A stretch of DNA of 64,000 nucleotides from JAPOXR01 sp965221815 (lineage in GTDB: Bacteria > Pseudomonadota > Alphaproteobacteria > Rhodobacterales > Rhodobacteraceae): contig OZ244915.1 of assembly GCA_965221815.1 (NCBI GenBank), positions 1,178,001 to 1,242,000 on the forward strand, in the 5' to 3' direction. The position numbers and the translations under genes were made by a program. The stretch's first letter is position 1; every line of letters starts with the position of its first letter. Below are positions 61,119 to 64,000 of the stretch, in pieces. The notes beneath the pieces are model-generated. The model was given only the letters and a program-made list of their open reading frames with translations, did no database searches and had not been told where the DNA came from.

Positions 61119-61272
61119 GTGCGGCTCTGCCCTCTGAATCAGTTGCTTCGTATTGTCTTGACCAGATGAAATTTAGAAACTACGAACCGTTCTACCGTTT
61201 CGTTGGTCAAAAGTACGAGAATCTCTATCTTATTTGGCAACCTGCGAAGCGTCAACGCATTTGGCGGCGCAT

Positions 61273-61728
61273 ATGAAACTAAGCACTAAAGGGCGATACG
61301 CGATGGTGGCATTGGCTGACCTGGCTCTCGCGGGTCAGGGCGTGACAATGCCACTCACAACGATAGCGGCGCGCCAGCAGATTTCAACGGCCTATCTGGA
61401 ACAGCTTTTTGTAAAACTTCGGCGCGCCAAACTCGTACAATCCGTGCGCGGGCCAAACGGCGGTTACCAGCTGGCGCAGGATGCGAACGCAATCAAGATT
61501 GTCGCGATTTTACAAGCCGTCGACGAGCGTGTTGGAATCGGTCGCGTCGATGCGGCCATGGGAGGGACTTCCGGCACCAAGGCGCAGTCGCTCACCAACC
61601 GTTTGTGGGAGGGACTCTCTGCAAATGTCTATGTCTTTTTGCACCAGGTCAGCCTTGCCGACGTTGTCGAGAATAAGTTGGCACCCTGTCCGGCAGTGCC
61701 CAATATATTGAGCATCGTCGATGAATGA
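61273..61728 (+). CDS. Rrf2-family regulator (IscR-like) without the cysteine triad
   Basis: A 151-aa Rrf2 regulator heading the suf cluster. The winged helix is MKLSTKGRYAMVALADLALA then AARQQISTAYLEQLFVKLRR and VRGPNGGYQLAQ, exactly as in IscR. The cluster-binding region, where E. coli IscR has three cysteines, here reads DERVGIGRVDAAMGGTSGTK with no cysteine; the only late cysteine is in LAPCPAVPN. It probably represses or activates suf genes in response to Fe-S status, but by a different ligand set or none. Start taken at the ATG at 61273. It overlaps the desulfurase gene by four bases. Confidence 0.88.
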   Translation: MKLSTKGRYAMVALADLALAGQGVTMPLTTIAARQQISTAYLEQLFVKLRRAKLVQSVRGPNGGYQLAQDANAIKIVAILQAVDERVGIGRVDAAMGGTSGTKAQSLTNRLWEGLSANVYVFLHQVSLADVVENKLAPCPAVPNILSIVDE

Positions 61729-62768
61729 TGGCGGCACGCGTCTATCTTGACTGGAACGCGACAGCGCCGCTAAGGAAGTCAGCGAGACGGGCGGCATGTG
61801 AAGCTCTGGACTGTGTCGGAAATCCGTCATCAGCGCATCAGGAAGGTCGCCAGGCCCGCGCGATTGTCGAGAAAGCCCGCCGTCAGGTGGCAAATTTGTG
61901 TGGCGTTGAACCCGATCGCCTGGTCTTTACCTCCGGGGCGACGGAAGCCGCTTCCCTCCTGCTGGCCGATCGGGATCTGAAATCCGCACGGGTTGAACAC
62001 CCTGCCGTGCTGGCATGGACAAAAAGCTGCTTACCCGTCGATTCGACCGGGCATATTTCTGTTTCCAATCCAAATGAGTCGACGGTGCAGATTGCGAACA
62101 GCGAAACGGGTCGATTACAGCAACTGGCCGATGGAATTCGGGTGACTGATGCAACTCAGGCATTGGGAAAAATTGATGTGAAAGGAGAGATTGCAGCAGC
62201 GGACTACGCCTTTGTTTCGGGGCATAAAATCGGGGCTCCGAAAGGTGTTGGGGCGGTTATTTGTAACTCTATCGGCGAGTTGCGCGTCCAGTTGCAGGGC
62301 GGCGGGCAGGAATTCAACCGTCGTGCGGGAACTGAAAACCTGTCCGGAATCGCCGGATTTGGTGCCGCTGCCGAAGAAGCGCTGGGGGAACTGAATTCGG
62401 GGAGGTGGGAAGAGGTTGAATCTCTCAGAAATAAATTGGACAATATGTTGAAGGAGGCGGCACAGGACATAACTATATATGCAGAGTATGAACAGCGTTT
62501 GCCGAACACGACATGTTTCACAACTCCTGGCTGGAAAGGGGTCACGCAGGTGATGGTCATGGATTTACACGGATTTGCGGTATCAGCCGGTGCGGCCTGT
62601 TCGTCGGGAAAGTTGAGAGCAGGGAATGCATTGTACGCGATGGGAGTCTCTCCAGATCTCGCGGATTGTGCGTTACGCCTGTCTATTGGGCCATCAACAA
62701 GCCTGAATGAACTCGAAAATTTTGTTGTCCAGTGGTCACGACTGCGTCACTCAATCGGGTCGGGTTAG
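61725..62768 (+). CDS. Cysteine desulfurase, NifS/IscS type
   Basis: PLP enzyme that takes sulfur from cysteine for Fe-S assembly. A 347-aa protein: VYLDWNATAPLRKSARRAAC, GNPSSAHQEGRQARAIVEKA, VFTSGATEAASLLLAD, DATQALGKIDV, the PLP lysine in FVSGHKIGAPKGVGAVI, NRRAGTENLSGIAGFGAAA, and the active-site cysteine in VSAGAACSSGK. It is shorter than IscS (about 400 aa), mainly in the middle. It sits between the Rrf2 regulator and sufB, so it likely serves the SUF machine. Confidence 0.92.
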   Translation: MMAARVYLDWNATAPLRKSARRAACEALDCVGNPSSAHQEGRQARAIVEKARRQVANLCGVEPDRLVFTSGATEAASLLLADRDLKSARVEHPAVLAWTKSCLPVDSTGHISVSNPNESTVQIANSETGRLQQLADGIRVTDATQALGKIDVKGEIAAADYAFVSGHKIGAPKGVGAVICNSIGELRVQLQGGGQEFNRRAGTENLSGIAGFGAAAEEALGELNSGRWEEVESLRNKLDNMLKEAAQDITIYAEYEQRLPNTTCFTTPGWKGVTQVMVMDLHGFAVSAGAACSSGKLRAGNALYAMGVSPDLADCALRLSIGPSTSLNELENFVVQWSRLRHSIGSG

Positions 62769-62782
62769 AAAAGGGGTCGGAT

Positions 62783-64000
62783 ATGTCCGAGCAAGAAGAG
62801 GTTGCGCTTCGTGAAGGCGTTGATCGAGAGACAGTCAGGAAAGTTGAAAACGTTGGTGCGACTTATCGGCACGGATGGGAGACTGACATTGAGACTGATT
62901 ATGCACCCAAGGGGCTGAGCGAAGATATCGTTCGTCTTATTTCCGGCAAGAATGATGAGCCGGAATGGTTGACGGACTGGCGACTCGGTGCGTATCGTCG
63001 TTGGACAGAACTGCGTGAGCCCGCGTGGGCAATGGTTGATTATCCGAAGATCGACTATCAGAACCAATATTACTATGCGAAGCCGAAGAGTTTCGAGACG
63101 CGTCCGAAATCGCTTGACGAGGTCGATCCAAAACTGCTCGAGACTTATGAAAAACTCGGTATTCCATTGCGTGAGCAAGAAATCCTTGCCGGTGTTGAAG
63201 GTGCGGAAAGAGCTCCCGCAGCCGGACGCCCCGTGGCTGTTGATGCTGTTTTTGATTCTGTCTCTGTTGGAACCACGTTTCAAAAGGAATTACGAGAGGC
63301 CGGTGTCATTTTCTGTTCCATGTCAGAAGCGGTGCGTGAACATCCTGAGCTTGTCAGGGCTTATTTGGGTTCTGTGGTTCCCGTCACAGATAATTATTTT
63401 GCGACACTGAATTCATCAGTCTTTACTGACGGTTCATTCGTGTATGTTCCACCCGGCGTTCGCTGTCCAATGGAGCTTTCCACCTATTTTCGTATCAATG
63501 CAAAGGATACAGGCCAGTTTGAACGCACATTGATTATTGCTGACAAAGGTTCTTATGTCAGCTATCTTGAAGGTTGCACGGCGCCGCAACGGGATACTGC
63601 GCAACTACACGCTGCGGTGGTCGAACTTGTTGCGCTTGATGACGCCGAAATCAAGTATTCCACTGTTCAGAACTGGTATCCCGGTGATGAAAACGGCAAC
63701 GGGGGAATTTATAATTTTGTCACCAAACGTGCGGATTGTCGCGGGGCACGATCGCGCGTGATGTGGACGCAAGTCGAAACCGGTTCGGCGGTGACCTGGA
63801 AATATCCATCCTGCATTTTGCGCGGTGACGAGAGTCATGGCGAGTTTTACTCCATTGCGATAACCAACAATCGGCAACAAGCCGACACCGGGACCAAAAT
63901 GGTCCATCTTGGCCGCAACTCGCGCTCCCGCATCGTCTCCAAGGGGATATCGGCAGGGAAGGCTCAGAACACCTATCGGGGGCTGGTTTCCATGCACCCC
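62783..64000 (+). CDS. sufB: Fe-S cluster assembly scaffold SufB (partial, 3' end outside window)
   Basis: The ATG at 62783 (AAGGGG upstream) opens a frame of 406 codons that is still open at the right edge. It begins MSEQEEVALREGVDRETVRK, then YAPKGLSEDIVRLISGKNDE PEWLTDWRLGAYRRW (SufB N-terminal signature), VFDSVSVGTTFQKELREAGV, NSSVFTDGSFVYVPPGVRCP, ISYLEGCTAP-like VSYLEGCTAPQRD, and YSTVQNWYPGDENGNGGIYN. SufB with SufC and SufD forms the scaffold on which Fe-S clusters are built. It follows the desulfurase gene by 14 bases; about 70-80 residues are missing. Confidence 0.96.
   Translation, partial: MSEQEEVALREGVDRETVRKVENVGATYRHGWETDIETDYAPKGLSEDIVRLISGKNDEPEWLTDWRLGAYRRWTELREPAWAMVDYPKIDYQNQYYYAKPKSFETRPKSLDEVDPKLLETYEKLGIPLREQEILAGVEGAERAPAAGRPVAVDAVFDSVSVGTTFQKELREAGVIFCSMSEAVREHPELVRAYLGSVVPVTDNYFATLNSSVFTDGSFVYVPPGVRCPMELSTYFRINAKDTGQFERTLIIADKGSYVSYLEGCTAPQRDTAQLHAAVVELVALDDAEIKYSTVQNWYPGDENGNGGIYNFVTKRADCRGARSRVMWTQVETGSAVTWKYPSCILRGDESHGEFYSIAITNNRQQADTGTKMVHLGRNSRSRIVSKGISAGKAQNTYRGLVSMHP

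Noticed and set aside
1..64000. CRISPR arrays, rRNA genes or prophage structural genes
   Set aside because: No regularly spaced repeats, rRNA sequence or phage head/tail motifs were seen.

Overview
The window reads as a chromosome segment of an alphaproteobacterium of moderate GC content (by eye slightly above 50%). The evidence is the gene sets and their order: rplU-rpmA-obgE-proB-proA; xerD next to aroK-aroB; zwf-pgl-pgi (entry to the Entner-Doudoroff/pentose phosphate routes); rlmE; recA-alaS; an NADP-dependent isocitrate dehydrogenase; lipA-coq10; and an alpha/beta hydrolase, Rrf2 regulator, cysteine desulfurase, sufB run. An IalB-type secreted protein, a DUF882 peptidase, a YkuD L,D-transpeptidase and LpxD point to a Gram-negative envelope. 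I cannot place the organism more finely.

Layout. 1-5 kb: start of a PpiD-like chaperone gene, then a minus-strand sugar-type ABC transporter operon (two permeases, binding protein, ATPase). 6-14 kb: accessory region crowded with toxin-antitoxin (TA) modules (ParD-like antitoxin with a broken RelE-like toxin, HipBA, an HTH/PIN pair, and an overlapping nucleotidyltransferase-38 aa-87 aa-PIN operon), IS110 and IS5 relics, an ankyrin gene and a broken DCC-family gene, ending at tRNA-Ser(CGA). 14-27 kb: pstSCA, ribosomal proteins, obgE, proline synthesis, cell wall enzymes, lpxD. 27-32 kb: second accessory island with a MazF-like fragment, a TA-dinucleotide-bounded element carrying a serine resolvase and a DUF3800 remnant, and a Panacea-antitoxin operon split by an IS630 element whose insertion can be reversed exactly on paper. 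32-48 kb: housekeeping genes, including a recA gene whose coding strand is extremely G+T rich. 48-55 kb: third accessory block, a candidate immune pair (MTH538-type TIR protein plus a RipA-like membrane protein), an IS66 element with an 8-bp target duplication inside an already broken gene, and a large helicase with a likely nuclease insertion and zinc ribbons. 55-64 kb: icd, lipA, coq10, a secreted-protein gene with a 27-G tract just after its start codon, an IS110 relic, and the start of the suf cluster.

How the genes work together. The housekeeping blocks serve phosphate and sugar uptake, proline and aromatic amino acid synthesis, glucose-6-phosphate metabolism, peptidoglycan and lipid A synthesis, and Fe-S/lipoate cofactor assembly. 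The accessory blocks hold stress and defence modules in several states of decay. The most interesting items are the TIR/RipA-like pair, the Panacea operon with its small and membrane proteins, the slippable signal-peptide gene, and the strand-skewed recA. Family names come from motif recognition by eye; no database search was possible.
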